This document shows positions 13,095-21,102 of a DNA stretch of 23,900 nucleotides, in pieces; position 1 is the first letter of the stretch, and each line of letters opens with the position of its first letter. Location of the stretch: contig JAPLZW010000104.1 in NCBI GenBank assembly GCA_026394835.1, positions 1 to 23,900 of the forward strand, read 5' to 3'. This stretch comes from Candidatus Wolfebacteria bacterium. GTDB lineage: Bacteria; Patescibacteriota; Minisyncoccia; UBA6257; UBA9933. Below the pieces are notes generated by a model. It was given only the letters and a program-made list of their open reading frames with translations, did not search any database and had not been told where the DNA came from. The position numbers were made by a program, and so were the translations under genes.

Positions 13095-13583
13095 TTAAAA
13101 CTGAATACAATAAACTAATTCGCCGCTTGAACAGCTTACGCCGCCCGGACTGCAATCCACGCCTTTATAGCTATCCCTTCCGACTTGAGCATCAACCTGC
13201 TCCAGGGTGGCCTCCAAAACGTAATGCTGGTCGCTGCCATAAGAACAATAGCCGTAAGCTTTTCCCGGTAATGGGTCGCTCGGGATATTGGAAACTCCCA
13301 AACCGGCTCCGGGCCCTGCCAAAGCGGTAACAATATCGCTCCACGCGGGAGTCGATCCCAATGACGGATACGTCCTATTTTTTGCGTAATAAAGCTCCAA
13401 AACATTCTGGACTGTCCTCAAGTCGCTAACCCGCCTCGCATCTCTGCCACGGCTCCTGAATCCGGAAAGTCCGACAATGACGATAGACGCCAAAACCGCG
13501 ATGATAGCCACGACCACCAAAATTTCTATAAGCGTGAAACCCCGGCTGGAGATTCTTTTGATATTTATTTTTTTATTCCACAT
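13095..13583 (-). CDS. pilA: Major type IV pilin-like protein
   Basis: A 162-residue protein. The leader MWNKKINIKRISSRG is followed by the class III cleavage site and helix G-FTLIEILVVVAIIAVLASIV with Glu at +5. The segment RGRDARRVSDLRTVQNVLEL matches the alpha1-C helix of GspG/PilA-type pilins common in CPR. NRTYPSLGSTPAWSDIV and SDPLPGKAYGYCSYGSDQHY give the pseudopilin-like P-x-D-P-x-G-x-x-Y-x-Y pattern, and four Cys in the second half could form disulfides. It follows pilC by 8 bases and precedes a hairpin and pilD. Calling it the major subunit is inferred from position and the clean signature. Confidence 0.82.
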   Translation of the reverse strand: MWNKKINIKRISSRGFTLIEILVVVAIIAVLASIVIVGLSGFRSRGRDARRVSDLRTVQNVLELYYAKNRTYPSLGSTPAWSDIVTALAGPGAGLGVSNIPSDPLPGKAYGYCSYGSDQHYVLEATLEQVDAQVGRDSYKGVDCSPGGVSCSSGELVYCIQF

Positions 13584-13591
13584 ATAATTGT

Positions 13592-14800
13592 TTAAAAAGC
13601 CTTAGCTAAATTATAAATCGGAAGGAGAATACTTGCAAACAGAAGCCCGATAAAAACTCCGATAACGGTAATCAATAGCGGCTGAATCAGCTCCACGAGG
13701 TTGTCAAGAAGGTTGTTTACTTCCCGCGTATAAAGAACGTTTATGCGGCTTAAAACCTCGTCAATCCTGCCTGCGCCTTCACCGATTGAAACCAATTGCC
13801 CCACGAGAGAAGGGAAATAATTATCGTACTGATACAAGAGAGCCGAAAATAATTCTCCTCTTTTTACGCCCTCGGCGATTTCATGGAGAACTTCCGAATA
13901 AATGGCATTCTGGATGGAACGTCCGGAAATTTCAATCGCTTGGGTCAAAGGCACCCCTCCTTTTATCAAAACGCTGACCGCTTCCGCAAAACGCGCCACG
14001 TAAATTTTCCGATAAAGATTTCCGACAATCGGCAATCTTATTTTTAATTCATTGGCCACGAGCCGGCCCTCTTCACTCCTCATATAATCAACTATCATTA
14101 TCGCGAAAAGGATAAGCCCCACCAGAAGGGCAAACCACCATTTCAAGATAAAATCTCCGGCGCCGAGGAATATTCTCGTAATTAAAGGCAGCTGGACTCC
14201 GGCATCAATAAAAACCGGACCGATTTGCGGGAAGACCGCCACAAGCAAAACTCCGGCCACAATCAAAAACAAAAAGATGACGACAAAAGGATAAATCATG
14301 GCATTCCTGATTTTTGAAATCCAGGCGCTTTCTTTTTCGATATAATCCGCGAGAAACAACATCGCCTCGTCCATTCTGCCCGTAATTTCCGCCGGCCTTA
14401 TCATATTCACGTAAAAATCGGAGAAAATATCCCCTCTTTTTTCCAATGCTTGGGACAACGCCAAGCCGGAATCAACATCATCCGAAACTTCCTTAATGGC
14501 CTCCTTAAGAAGGGCATTCTTGGTTTGTTTCTCCAGATTGCGAAGGCTGTCGCCTATCGAAACTTTGGATTCCAAAAGAATTGAAAATTGCCTGGTAAAA
14601 AGCATCAGGTCGTTTATTTTCACTCTGGACAAAAAATTGAATATCTTATCGTACCAATGGCTCCTTTCCGCTCCCTCGATAGTCAGGATAAAAAGATTAT
14701 GCCCCCTTAGAATGGCAACAGCGCCATCCTTGCTTCCGGACTCGATAAAACCGGCCTGCAGTTCGCCATCTTGAGTTTTAGCGGTGTATTTGTACTTCAT
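13592..14800 (-). CDS. pilC: Type IV pilus inner-membrane platform protein
   Basis: A polytopic membrane protein of the GspF/PilC family that couples the ATPases to pilin insertion. At 402 residues it has the usual length and two repeated T2SSF domains (about 65-190 and 265-390). Visible motifs are LMLFTRQFSILLESKVSIGD in the first domain and VARFAEAVSVLIKGGVPLTQ in the second, with membrane helices near 168-190, 215-235 and at the C-terminus (LITVIGVFIGLLFASILLPI). It begins 20 bases after pilT and is followed by the major pilin. Confidence 0.93.
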   Translation of the reverse strand: MKYKYTAKTQDGELQAGFIESGSKDGAVAILRGHNLFILTIEGAERSHWYDKIFNFLSRVKINDLMLFTRQFSILLESKVSIGDSLRNLEKQTKNALLKEAIKEVSDDVDSGLALSQALEKRGDIFSDFYVNMIRPAEITGRMDEAMLFLADYIEKESAWISKIRNAMIYPFVVIFLFLIVAGVLLVAVFPQIGPVFIDAGVQLPLITRIFLGAGDFILKWWFALLVGLILFAIMIVDYMRSEEGRLVANELKIRLPIVGNLYRKIYVARFAEAVSVLIKGGVPLTQAIEISGRSIQNAIYSEVLHEIAEGVKRGELFSALLYQYDNYFPSLVGQLVSIGEGAGRIDEVLSRINVLYTREVNNLLDNLVELIQPLLITVIGVFIGLLFASILLPIYNLAKAF

Positions 14801-14820
14801 ATTTACTTACTTACCGTTTT

Positions 14821-15891
14821 CTACCCTCGCTCTAAAAGTATCCTTAATTCCGACGGGTTAAGAGAATACAATTCGGCATTTTCCAGAGAAACCGCCTTGG
14901 CCTTCACAAGTTCCGCGAGCGACCTGTTTAACGTCATCATTCCTTCCTGCATGCTGGTTTCAATGACTAAATCAATCTGATATGATTTCCTTTCCCTGAT
15001 CAGATTCCTTATGGCGGCATTCGTAACCATAATTTCGCAGGCCGGAACGCGGCCGCCGTCAACTCTCGGAATCAGCCTTTCGGAAATAATGCCGACGAGA
15101 GTCGCGGAGAGCTGCGAGGAAATCTGCCCTTGTTGTTCTGCCGGAAAGCTGTCTATGATGCGGTCAATGGTTTGGGAAGCGGAATTCGTATGAAGTGTGG
15201 CAAAAACCAAATGACCGGTTTCGGCAGAAGTCATCGCCGTCGCAATTGATTCCGCGTCGCGCATTTCACCAATCATAATGACGTCCGGGTCCTGGCGGAG
15301 AATAGATTTTAAAGCATTGTGAAAATCATTCGTGTCTGTCCTTACTTCTCTTTGGGAAATAATACATTTGTCCTGCGTGAACATATATTCAATCGGGTCT
15401 TCTATTGTGATAATGTGGTCTGTCCTTTTGTGGTTTATCTCGTCCAAAATCGCCGCCAGGGTGGTTGATTTTCCGTGTCCGGCCGGCCCCACCATCAAAA
15501 CAAATCCTTGGGAAAGTTTCGCCAAATCGTGAAGAATGGGAGGAAGCGCCAGCTCTTCTATTGATTTAATCTGAGCCGGAATAAGCCTCAAAGCCGCCGC
15601 CATATAACCGCGCTGATAAAAAACATTCACCCTGAACCTTGCCTTATCTTCATAAGAGTAAGAAAAATCGAACTCCTTCTCTTTCCTGAATTCTTCCTTA
15701 AGGCCATCCGGAATAAGAGCCATCACCAATCCTTCGGTTATTTCGGGAGTTAAAAGCGGCTGATTTTGAAGAGGAATAAGATTGCCGTCTATCCGAAGCA
15801 TCGGATACTTTCCGACAGCCAAATGAAGGTCCGAAGCGTTTTGTTGCGCGGTCGCGAGCAGAAGTTCGTTTAATTTTTCTTTTTCAGGCAT
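14821..15891 (-). CDS. pilT: Type IV pilus retraction ATPase
   Basis: A hexameric cytoplasmic motor that depolymerises the pilus and is needed for twitching and often DNA uptake. At 356 residues the length is typical. Motifs: N-terminal ASDLHLAVGKYPMLRIDG, Walker A GPAGHGKST (135-143; Ala and His replace the usual Thr and Ser), Asp box ITIEDPIEYMF, Walker B region VIMIGEMRDAES, His box TGHLVFATLHTN and the PilT-specific C-terminal AIRNLIRERKSYQI. It is distinguished from PilB by the absence of the tetracysteine zinc site. It has its own extended -10 promoter at 15923-15951 in the gap after pilB. Confidence 0.94.
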   Translation of the reverse strand: MPEKEKLNELLLATAQQNASDLHLAVGKYPMLRIDGNLIPLQNQPLLTPEITEGLVMALIPDGLKEEFRKEKEFDFSYSYEDKARFRVNVFYQRGYMAAALRLIPAQIKSIEELALPPILHDLAKLSQGFVLMVGPAGHGKSTTLAAILDEINHKRTDHIITIEDPIEYMFTQDKCIISQREVRTDTNDFHNALKSILRQDPDVIMIGEMRDAESIATAMTSAETGHLVFATLHTNSASQTIDRIIDSFPAEQQGQISSQLSATLVGIISERLIPRVDGGRVPACEIMVTNAAIRNLIRERKSYQIDLVIETSMQEGMMTLNRSLAELVKAKAVSLENAELYSLNPSELRILLERG

Positions 15892-15922
15892 GTTTTTAAA
15901 AAATTAATTATTCTTTAAGTTT

Positions 15923-15951
15923 ATTATACCAAATATCCCGCAATCAATAAA
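15923..15951 (-). promoter_or_regulatory. Internal promoter for pilT-pilC-pilA
   Basis: On the minus strand, extended -10 TGGTATAAT (TATAAT at 15928-15923) with a weak -35 TTTATT (15951-15946) 17 bases upstream, overlapping the end of pilB. The start would be near 15916, 25 bases before the pilT ATG. It could give retraction motor and pilin expression separate from pilM-B. Confidence 0.55.
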
Positions 15952-17698
15952 TTTCCGTAGTCTCCCTCACAACCTCCTCTATGGAAACCAGCCCCTCCAG
16001 GGCTTTCAATATTCCATCCTGCCTCAAATCAACCATACCCTGCCTTTTTGCTTCTTCCAAAATTTTATGCTCATTCGCGCCGGAAGATATCACTTCTTGA
16101 AGTTCTCTGGTCATGGAGAGAACCTCAAATAAAGCCACCCGGCCGATTATCCCCTTTCCCTTGCAAGCCTCGCATCCCGGCGCGTGATATGTTTCGTACG
16201 GTCCGTCTATATTTTTAATCTTTGTTTTTAATCCTTCCAAAATTTCTTTGGGAAGAGCCGCCAAGTTTTTTTTAATAATTCCCTGGACTTCGGGGGGAGC
16301 GACTTCGGATTTCTTGCAATTGTCGCAAAGCCTGGAAATCAAACGCTGGGCGATCATCAGGTTCAAGGCCGAAGGCAAAAGAAAAGCGTCAACTTTCATG
16401 TCTATCAATCTTGGGATAACACCCAAAGAATTATTGGTGTGAAGGGTTGAAAGCACGACGTGCCCGGTCAAAGCCGCGTGCACCGCGAGCCCGGCGGTTT
16501 CCTCATCGCGAATTTCGCCCACCATTATAATGTCCGGGTCCTGGCGGAGAATCTGCCGCAAGCCAGACGCAAAATCATAATTGATTTCCGGCCTGACCTG
16601 AGACTGGTTCAACCCATCCATATAGTACTCAACCGGATCTTCGAGGCTCACTATATTTACGTTATCCTTATTTAAAATCTGCATCAGGGCGTAAAGCGTT
16701 GTGCTTTTCCCGGAACCCGTAGGACCGGTTATAAGAACCATGCCGTACGGCCTTTCAATTCCCTCCCTTATTATCTTCATGCTTCTTTCCTCAAGCCCCA
16801 GAGCTTCCATGCCTTTTAATCCGATAGTCGGATCCAAAACCCTGATGGCGACTTTTTCTCCCGTTGAAGTGGGAAAAGTCGCTACACGGAAATCTATATC
16901 CCGGCCCAGAAGCACGGTGCGGAAACGGCCATCCTGAGGAACCCTTGTTTCGTCAAGTTTTAGATTCGCCATAACTTTCACGCGCGAAACAATCGGCTGA
17001 TGGAGTTCTACGGGCAAACTCGCGACTTTTTCGAGGTCGCCGTCAATCCTGAAACGAATCCTCACTTCATTCCTTTGGGGTTCTATGTGGACATCAGAAG
17101 CTTTTTGATAAACAGCCTCTTTAAGAGTCGAAGCCACGATTTTTATAATCGGCGCGTCTTCGGAAACGCCGGTTTCCTCTTCTAATTTTATTATTCTCTG
17201 CCCTCCGCCCAAATTTTTGCCCTTGAAATTAAGGGATTTCAGGGCATTCTCGACATCTCCGCGATAAGAAGAATACTTCCTTAAAACCGATTCCCAGTCG
17301 CGATTATTTATTAAATAAACCCCGAGGTTGACCCGAAGCTGTTTGGCGATGAATTTCAGGGCATCCTGCGCTTTGGGATCATCGGGATTCACCATGCCCG
17401 CCACGAGAAGATCCGGCGTTTTGCTTATCGGAATTATTTTATAATTTTTAACGCTTTCTTCGGGAACTACTTTCAGGACTTCATCTTTCAGCTCTTCCGC
17501 CTTAACTTCTTTGTAGGGAACTTTGAGTACGCGGCTTTTGGTTTTGGCGACAGCCGCTTCATCCGCCAAACGGCGCTCGTAAAGCAAATCCTCCGCATCT
17601 TTTCTTGAAACCGAAGCTTCTTGGAGAGTTTTTTTGGCCAGATCGGCGGTTAGAACTCCGTCATTTAAAAGTTCCTTGAGTAAAATATTATTTTCCAT
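15944..17698 (-). CDS. pilB: Type IV pilus assembly (extension) ATPase
   Basis: A hexameric motor of the GspE/PilB family. The 584 residues hold a T2SSE N-terminal domain (about 50-150), then SDVHIEPQ (201-208), Walker A GPTGSGKST (325-333), Asp box SLEDPVEYY, Walker B IIMVGEIRDEET (390-401), His box TGHVVLSTLHTN and the tetracysteine zinc site Cys458/461 and Cys509/512 that marks the assembly ATPases. Everything needed for activity is present. The start overlaps the preceding PilP-like gene by 11 bases, so the two are coupled. Confidence 0.96.
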   Translation of the reverse strand: MENNILLKELLNDGVLTADLAKKTLQEASVSRKDAEDLLYERRLADEAAVAKTKSRVLKVPYKEVKAEELKDEVLKVVPEESVKNYKIIPISKTPDLLVAGMVNPDDPKAQDALKFIAKQLRVNLGVYLINNRDWESVLRKYSSYRGDVENALKSLNFKGKNLGGGQRIIKLEEETGVSEDAPIIKIVASTLKEAVYQKASDVHIEPQRNEVRIRFRIDGDLEKVASLPVELHQPIVSRVKVMANLKLDETRVPQDGRFRTVLLGRDIDFRVATFPTSTGEKVAIRVLDPTIGLKGMEALGLEERSMKIIREGIERPYGMVLITGPTGSGKSTTLYALMQILNKDNVNIVSLEDPVEYYMDGLNQSQVRPEINYDFASGLRQILRQDPDIIMVGEIRDEETAGLAVHAALTGHVVLSTLHTNNSLGVIPRLIDMKVDAFLLPSALNLMIAQRLISRLCDNCKKSEVAPPEVQGIIKKNLAALPKEILEGLKTKIKNIDGPYETYHAPGCEACKGKGIIGRVALFEVLSMTRELQEVISSGANEHKILEEAKRQGMVDLRQDGILKALEGLVSIEEVVRETTEIY

Positions 17699-18002
17699 CT
17701 GATTGGACGCTCAAAGGTTTGAAGGGATTAAGCCGCACAACCGGACTGGGCTGGTCTATCGGGTTTATCGTTTGCTTCAAAGATTTGAAAACCGGATTGT
17801 TCAAAAAATCGTCCGGTTTTAATTTGTCCGAAGAAATGGTTTTTATCGTCTGTAAATTCGACGGCATAACGCTGGTGATGAGAGGTGTTTCCGAAAAAAA
17901 CGCGTAATAAACCGCCGCGGCGGAAAGCCCCGCCACCGCCAAAAGTATGGCCAGGAAAAACCAGCTCGTCCCTCTTTTTTCTTCTTCAATGATTATAGCC
18001 AT
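17688..18002 (-). CDS. Single-TM protein in the PilP position
   Basis: A 104-residue protein with a short cytoplasmic N-terminus, one membrane helix (about 14-34, WFFLAILLAVAGLSAAAVYY) and an extracytoplasmic tail with DDFLNNPVFKSLKQTI and the C-terminal VVRLNPFKPLSV. In the usual pilMNOP order PilP comes after PilO; an N/D-P-F motif near the mature chain is a PilP feature, but the lipobox and the C-terminal beta domain of true PilP are missing. CPR cells have no classical outer membrane, so a reduced PilP-like linker is plausible. I infer function from place only. It overlaps pilB by 11 bases. Confidence 0.6.
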   Translation of the reverse strand: MAIIIEEEKRGTSWFFLAILLAVAGLSAAAVYYAFFSETPLITSVMPSNLQTIKTISSDKLKPDDFLNNPVFKSLKQTINPIDQPSPVVRLNPFKPLSVQSDGK

Positions 18003-18044
18003 AGTTCTTAGTTCGTGATTCTTAATTCTTTATTCATAATTCTT
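18003..18044 (-). repeat. AGAATTA/AGAACTA permuted-word spacer
   Basis: Reading the minus strand, AGAATTA, TGAATAA, AGAATTA, AGAATCA, CGAACTA, AGAACTA follow one another between pilO and the PilP-like gene. It is low complexity with the same word style as the spacers at 20222, 21103 and 23728. Confidence 0.6.
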
Positions 18045-18047
18045 CCG

Positions 18048-18620
18048 TTAGTCGGCTTGGTAATAATTATCAATAACCAAAGTATAGGTGAAATTGTAAT
18101 CCCCTGTTTTCGCGGAAACTACCGGATCCAATTTTAAATTATTCACATCCATCAAATTAAGGTTCGTTTCTATCTGCTCGATGAATGGGCGGAAGTTTTC
18201 GTAAGCTCCGGAAATTTTAAAATTGATTCTTGTGGTCCCTATGCCCCTTGCGAAATTTTTCTGAACCGAGGGCCTCACAGCCAGCCTGTCGAGAGACAAA
18301 ACCTCTGCCTTAAGGCTATTGGCCTTAGCGAGCCCCACAACCTGATTGACCGACTGGGCAATATCTTCTTTTTCGGGCAAAATCGAGGAAATTGATTGCT
18401 GGGATTGAAGAATATTCTGATAATCTTTTTTCAATTTCGCCACCTGGTCAAGAGAATTTTTGTAAGAATCACGAAGCTCGGTTTTGGAAGTGATTTGCGA
18501 ACGCGTATCGGTAATATTGTTATAGGCCGGCTGGATCATGTAGGTCAAAACCAAAAAGGATGCCGTAATAAACATCATACTTATCAACATGCTTAAAATT
18601 CTCCTTGCTGAAGCTTTCAT
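18048..18620 (-). CDS. pilO: Type IV pilus alignment protein PilO-like
   Basis: A 190-residue bitopic membrane protein. It has one helix (about 10-32, SMLISMMFITASFLVLTYMI), a coiled-coil stretch (about 35-80, with QITSKTELRDSYKNSLDQVA) and a C-terminal ferredoxin-like fold ending in FRPFIEQIETNLNLMDVNNL and TYTLVIDNYY. This arrangement matches PilO, which pairs with PilN to link PilM to the periplasmic side. Sequence signatures are weak in this family; the call rests on topology, length and position between pilN and the PilP-like gene. Confidence 0.8.
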   Translation of the reverse strand: MKASARRILSMLISMMFITASFLVLTYMIQPAYNNITDTRSQITSKTELRDSYKNSLDQVAKLKKDYQNILQSQQSISSILPEKEDIAQSVNQVVGLAKANSLKAEVLSLDRLAVRPSVQKNFARGIGTTRINFKISGAYENFRPFIEQIETNLNLMDVNNLKLDPVVSAKTGDYNFTYTLVIDNYYQAD

Positions 18621-18629
18621 AAAAATTTA

Positions 18630-19181
18630 TTACTTTGAAGAATAAAATCCGGGGTTAAAAGACAGAAGCATCGTAAATTGGACGTTGCCGTTCGAATCGG
18701 TTCTTGAATCGCTCAGGGTAAGCGTTCTTATTTCCGGAGCATTCTTTAAAATTTCAAGCTCTCTTATCAAAGAATCATATTCCAGCGCCCGGCCATCAAG
18801 ACGCAATGTCCTGTCGGGAACGCTTAAAACCGAATTCATAAAGTAAATATTCTGATCGGCGTGGCTCTCCAAAAAGCTGAAAACTTTGGAAGGCATCGGA
18901 TGATTTTGCAAAAGACTCTGGATATTCACAAGCTGTGAATAAAAAGTAATCAAAGACTTGGTATCGCTTGAATCCGCCTGAGTGCTGTAATTTTTTATTT
19001 CGGCATTCAATCCTCCCAGCTGCTTATCGAGATATCCCTGGTATCCAAAAGCTATGCCCGAGTAAATAAAAACCGACATTCCGAAAAGAATCACGGAGAA
19101 AAGTAAAAGTTTCCACGGCCATGTTCCCCTGACATCCGCGCTGCGCTGCAATTGTTGTTCGAGAATTGATTTCGCCTCCAT
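18630..19181 (-). CDS. pilN: Type IV pilus alignment protein PilN-like
   Basis: A 183-residue bitopic protein starting at the ATG at 19181, 16 bases after the pilM stop; the longer open frame to 19253 would overlap pilM and is unlikely. A cytoplasmic N-terminus is followed by a helix (about 22-44, WKLLLFSVILFGMSVFIYSG), a helical stretch (about 52-75), and a C-terminal domain with MNSVLSVPDRTLRLDGRALE and a final NVQFTMLLSFNP strand typical of PilN/GspL-C folds. No conserved N-terminal PilM-binding motif (I-N-L-L-P) is visible. Assigned by topology and gene order. Confidence 0.75.
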   Translation of the reverse strand: MEAKSILEQQLQRSADVRGTWPWKLLLFSVILFGMSVFIYSGIAFGYQGYLDKQLGGLNAEIKNYSTQADSSDTKSLITFYSQLVNIQSLLQNHPMPSKVFSFLESHADQNIYFMNSVLSVPDRTLRLDGRALEYDSLIRELEILKNAPEIRTLTLSDSRTDSNGNVQFTMLLSFNPGFYSSK

Positions 19182-19197
19182 TGATATTTTTATCGGA

Positions 19198-19731
19198 TTA
19201 CTGAACGAATTCTTTAAGCCCCAGCCCGATAGCGGTCGAAAGAACCGGACCAAGCTCCTTAGCCATTGATTGAATTTCCGGCAGATAGCCGACCGAAGAA
19301 AAAGGATTGGCTAAAGAAACCGGCAGGCCAAGCTGTTCACGCGCGTAATCTTCAAAACCGAGCAAGTTGGCTCCGCCTCCCGCCAAGATAAACTTCTCCA
19401 CGACTAAACCGTGGCTCTTTTCATAATCCGACCTGACCCGCTTTACTTCATTAAGTATAACATCCAAAAACGGCAGAGTTAATGTTGATAACTCGTATTC
19501 CGCGGACCCGGTCAGAATTCCTTTCTGTTTTTTTATCTCCTCCGCCCGTTTCACCTCTATCCCCAAGCCGTTTGCAATAGCTTGAGTCAAGGACGAACCG
19601 GCGTAATCGGTTTGAATGCTATGTCTTAACAGCCCTTTGTCGGCAACAATGATATTCGTTGAACGGCTTCCGACATCCGCTATTATCGCGGGAGATTGCA
19701 AATCGGAGGCCAAAGCCCTTGTCAGGCCGAA
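19198..19731 (-). pseudogene. pilM: C-terminal part of pilM, separated by a frameshift
   Basis: In this frame the sequence reads FGLTRALASDLQSPAIIADV, then GSRSTNIIVADKG, the second actin-like subdomain with its phosphate loop, and ILAGGGANLLGFEDYAREQL, the adenosine motif, ending KEFVQ. These are the C-terminal half of PilM/SHS2-actin-like proteins. No normal start exists; the first possible TTG is at 19713. It joins the N-terminal part at about 19732 with about 25-30 residues missing and a 1-base frame change. Confidence 0.85.
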
Positions 19732-19732
19732 G

Positions 19733-20221
19733 CGATACTATCTCTTTGGGAATCGCCACCACCACTATCTGCTGGTCGGTAAAACCTTTTTCGTTATCCT
19801 TCTCTCCCACTTTCATCCAATCAATGCTGGCTTCCTCTATGGGCATCGGGATATATTGGGGAATCTGATATTGCAGGACTTTTGCCGTTTCTTCATTTGA
19901 CATCGCGGGCAAATCAAAAAAAATAGTGAACGAAGAAAAAGCCGGCACGGACACAATGGCGTCCCTGGTTTTGAAATTTCCCTTCTTCACCAAGGTTTCA
20001 ACCATCTCGGCGGTTTCTCTCGCGGCAATCTTCAGAGAACTCGTTTGAATCGCGTTATTCAGCCTCGTAAGGTGCCCGTAAGTATCCAATATCCCATAGT
20101 TGGTAAGTTTTGGGCCGCCGCCGATTCTCGTAAGTTCCGCTATTTTAATGGAGGTGGTGCCGATATCGACTCCGAGATAAGTTCCGGCGCCGAGAAATGA
20201 CTTTAAAGAATCAAATATCAT
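19733..20221 (-). pseudogene. pilM: N-terminal part of pilM (actin-like pilus platform ATPase)
   Basis: PilM is a cytoplasmic actin-like protein that binds the PilN tail. The N-terminal half is clear: YLGVDIGTTSIKIAEL (about 15-30, phosphate 1), VSVPAFSSFTIFFDLPAMSN (about 90-109), KVLQYQIPQYIPMPIEEASI (about 113-132) and QQIVVVAIPKEIVS (about 150-163). The open frame itself runs on to 19619, but its last 37 residues are out of frame. The missing segment should carry the R-Y-x-x-x-x-x-x-A-G-L-x-x-x-x-x-E-x-E-S region. It is the first gene of the pil operon. Real decay or a contig deletion are both possible; because the rest of the operon is intact, an assembly fault is favoured. Confidence 0.88.
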
Positions 20222-20340
20222 AAGTTTAAAATATCTAATTCCAAAATCTTAATTTCTAATAAAAATCCAAAAGCCGAATGTCCAATGAAAAAGTCTTTAG
20301 TTGTTAGAAATTTGAAATTAGACATTTTATTAGATATTAT
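20222..20340. repeat. AT-rich word-repeat spacer between divergent pilM and comF
   Basis: A region of about 120 bases made of variants of AATTTC(T/A)AA, TTAGA and AAATCC words. It includes an inverted pair AATATCTAAT (20230-20239) with ATTAGATATT (20329-20338). The pilM promoter should be here; a candidate on the minus strand is TTGGAC, an 18-base spacer and TATTAG, but it is weak. No Shine-Dalgarno sequence precedes the pilM ATG. Confidence 0.5.
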
Positions 20341-20345
20341 GCTTT

Positions 20346-20354
20346 TGTTATAAT
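20346..20354 (+). promoter_or_regulatory. Extended -10 promoter of comF
   Basis: TGTTATAAT on the plus strand, an ideal extended -10, lies 9 bases before the GTG of comF. The start would be 2 or 3 bases before that codon, so the message would be leaderless or nearly so. No convincing -35 is seen. Confidence 0.6.
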
Positions 20355-20363
20355 ATTATAACC

Positions 20364-21098
20364 GTGAATAAATTCTTTATCAAACTCAAAAATCTGACTT
20401 TGGAGATACTCTTCCCTCCCGTCTGTCTTAGTTGCGGAAAGTATCTTGAACAGCTTAAAAATAACGGGTCCGGGAAAATAATCTGCGAAAAATGCGAATC
20501 TGCCGTTTTGGCCAATAATTCCTTATTTTGCGCGAGATGCCGGGCAAGACTTCCGGAAAATAAAAAAATCTGCCATCCGGACTGCCATTATATTTTAGGA
20601 GCCGCGGGAAATTACGATAATGAGGTTATCAAAAACCTTATCTACCGGCTAAAATATAAAAATATCAAAGCCGCCGCCGGCATCCTTTCGGAAATAATGG
20701 CTAAATACCTCAAAGAAATCTCTTCTCTTGGAAATTTTAATGTCCGGGAATTTATCCTGGTTCCGATACCGCTTCACAAAAAAAGAGAAAGAGAACGAGG
20801 ATTCAACCAATCTGCGCTCCTCGCGGAGAATCTCGGACGCGTTTTTGATATTCCGGTTTGCGCGGTTTTAAAAAGAACAAAGAACAACAAGCCTCAAGCT
20901 AAAATAACCGAATACGAAAAAAGATTCGTGAATATCTCCGGCTGTTTTGAGGTTGGCCCTCCGGATATTATCATCGGGAAAAATATATTGCTCATAGACG
21001 ACGTCTTCACTTCCGGCGCCACAATGGACGAAGCCGCGAAGGTTTTAAAGAAAGCCGGCGCGAAAAAAATTTTGGCGCTTGTCGCGGCGAAAGCGTGA
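20364..21098 (+). CDS. comF: ComF-family phosphoribosyltransferase (competence protein)
   Basis: A 244-residue protein. The N-terminal zinc region carries CLSCGKYL (about 19-26), CEKCES, CARCRARLP and CHPDC. A type I phosphoribosyltransferase domain includes NLIYRLKYKN (about 92-101), LVPIPLHKKRERERGFNQSA and the PRPP loop ILLIDDVFTSGATMDEA (about 212-228). ComF members are needed for DNA uptake in naturally competent bacteria and are linked to the type IV pilus, which lies divergently 140 bases away. The start is GTG at 20364; upstream there is an extended -10 but no Shine-Dalgarno sequence. Ends with TGA, which argues against recoding of UGA in this organism. Confidence 0.93.
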   Translation: MNKFFIKLKNLTLEILFPPVCLSCGKYLEQLKNNGSGKIICEKCESAVLANNSLFCARCRARLPENKKICHPDCHYILGAAGNYDNEVIKNLIYRLKYKNIKAAAGILSEIMAKYLKEISSLGNFNVREFILVPIPLHKKRERERGFNQSALLAENLGRVFDIPVCAVLKRTKNNKPQAKITEYEKRFVNISGCFEVGPPDIIIGKNILLIDDVFTSGATMDEAAKVLKKAGAKKILALVAAKA

Positions 21099-21102
21099 GC
21101 GA

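Noticed and set aside
19198..20221. Programmed frameshift in pilM
   Set aside because: A frameshift alone would not explain the missing 25-30 residues, and no slippery heptamer is at the junction.
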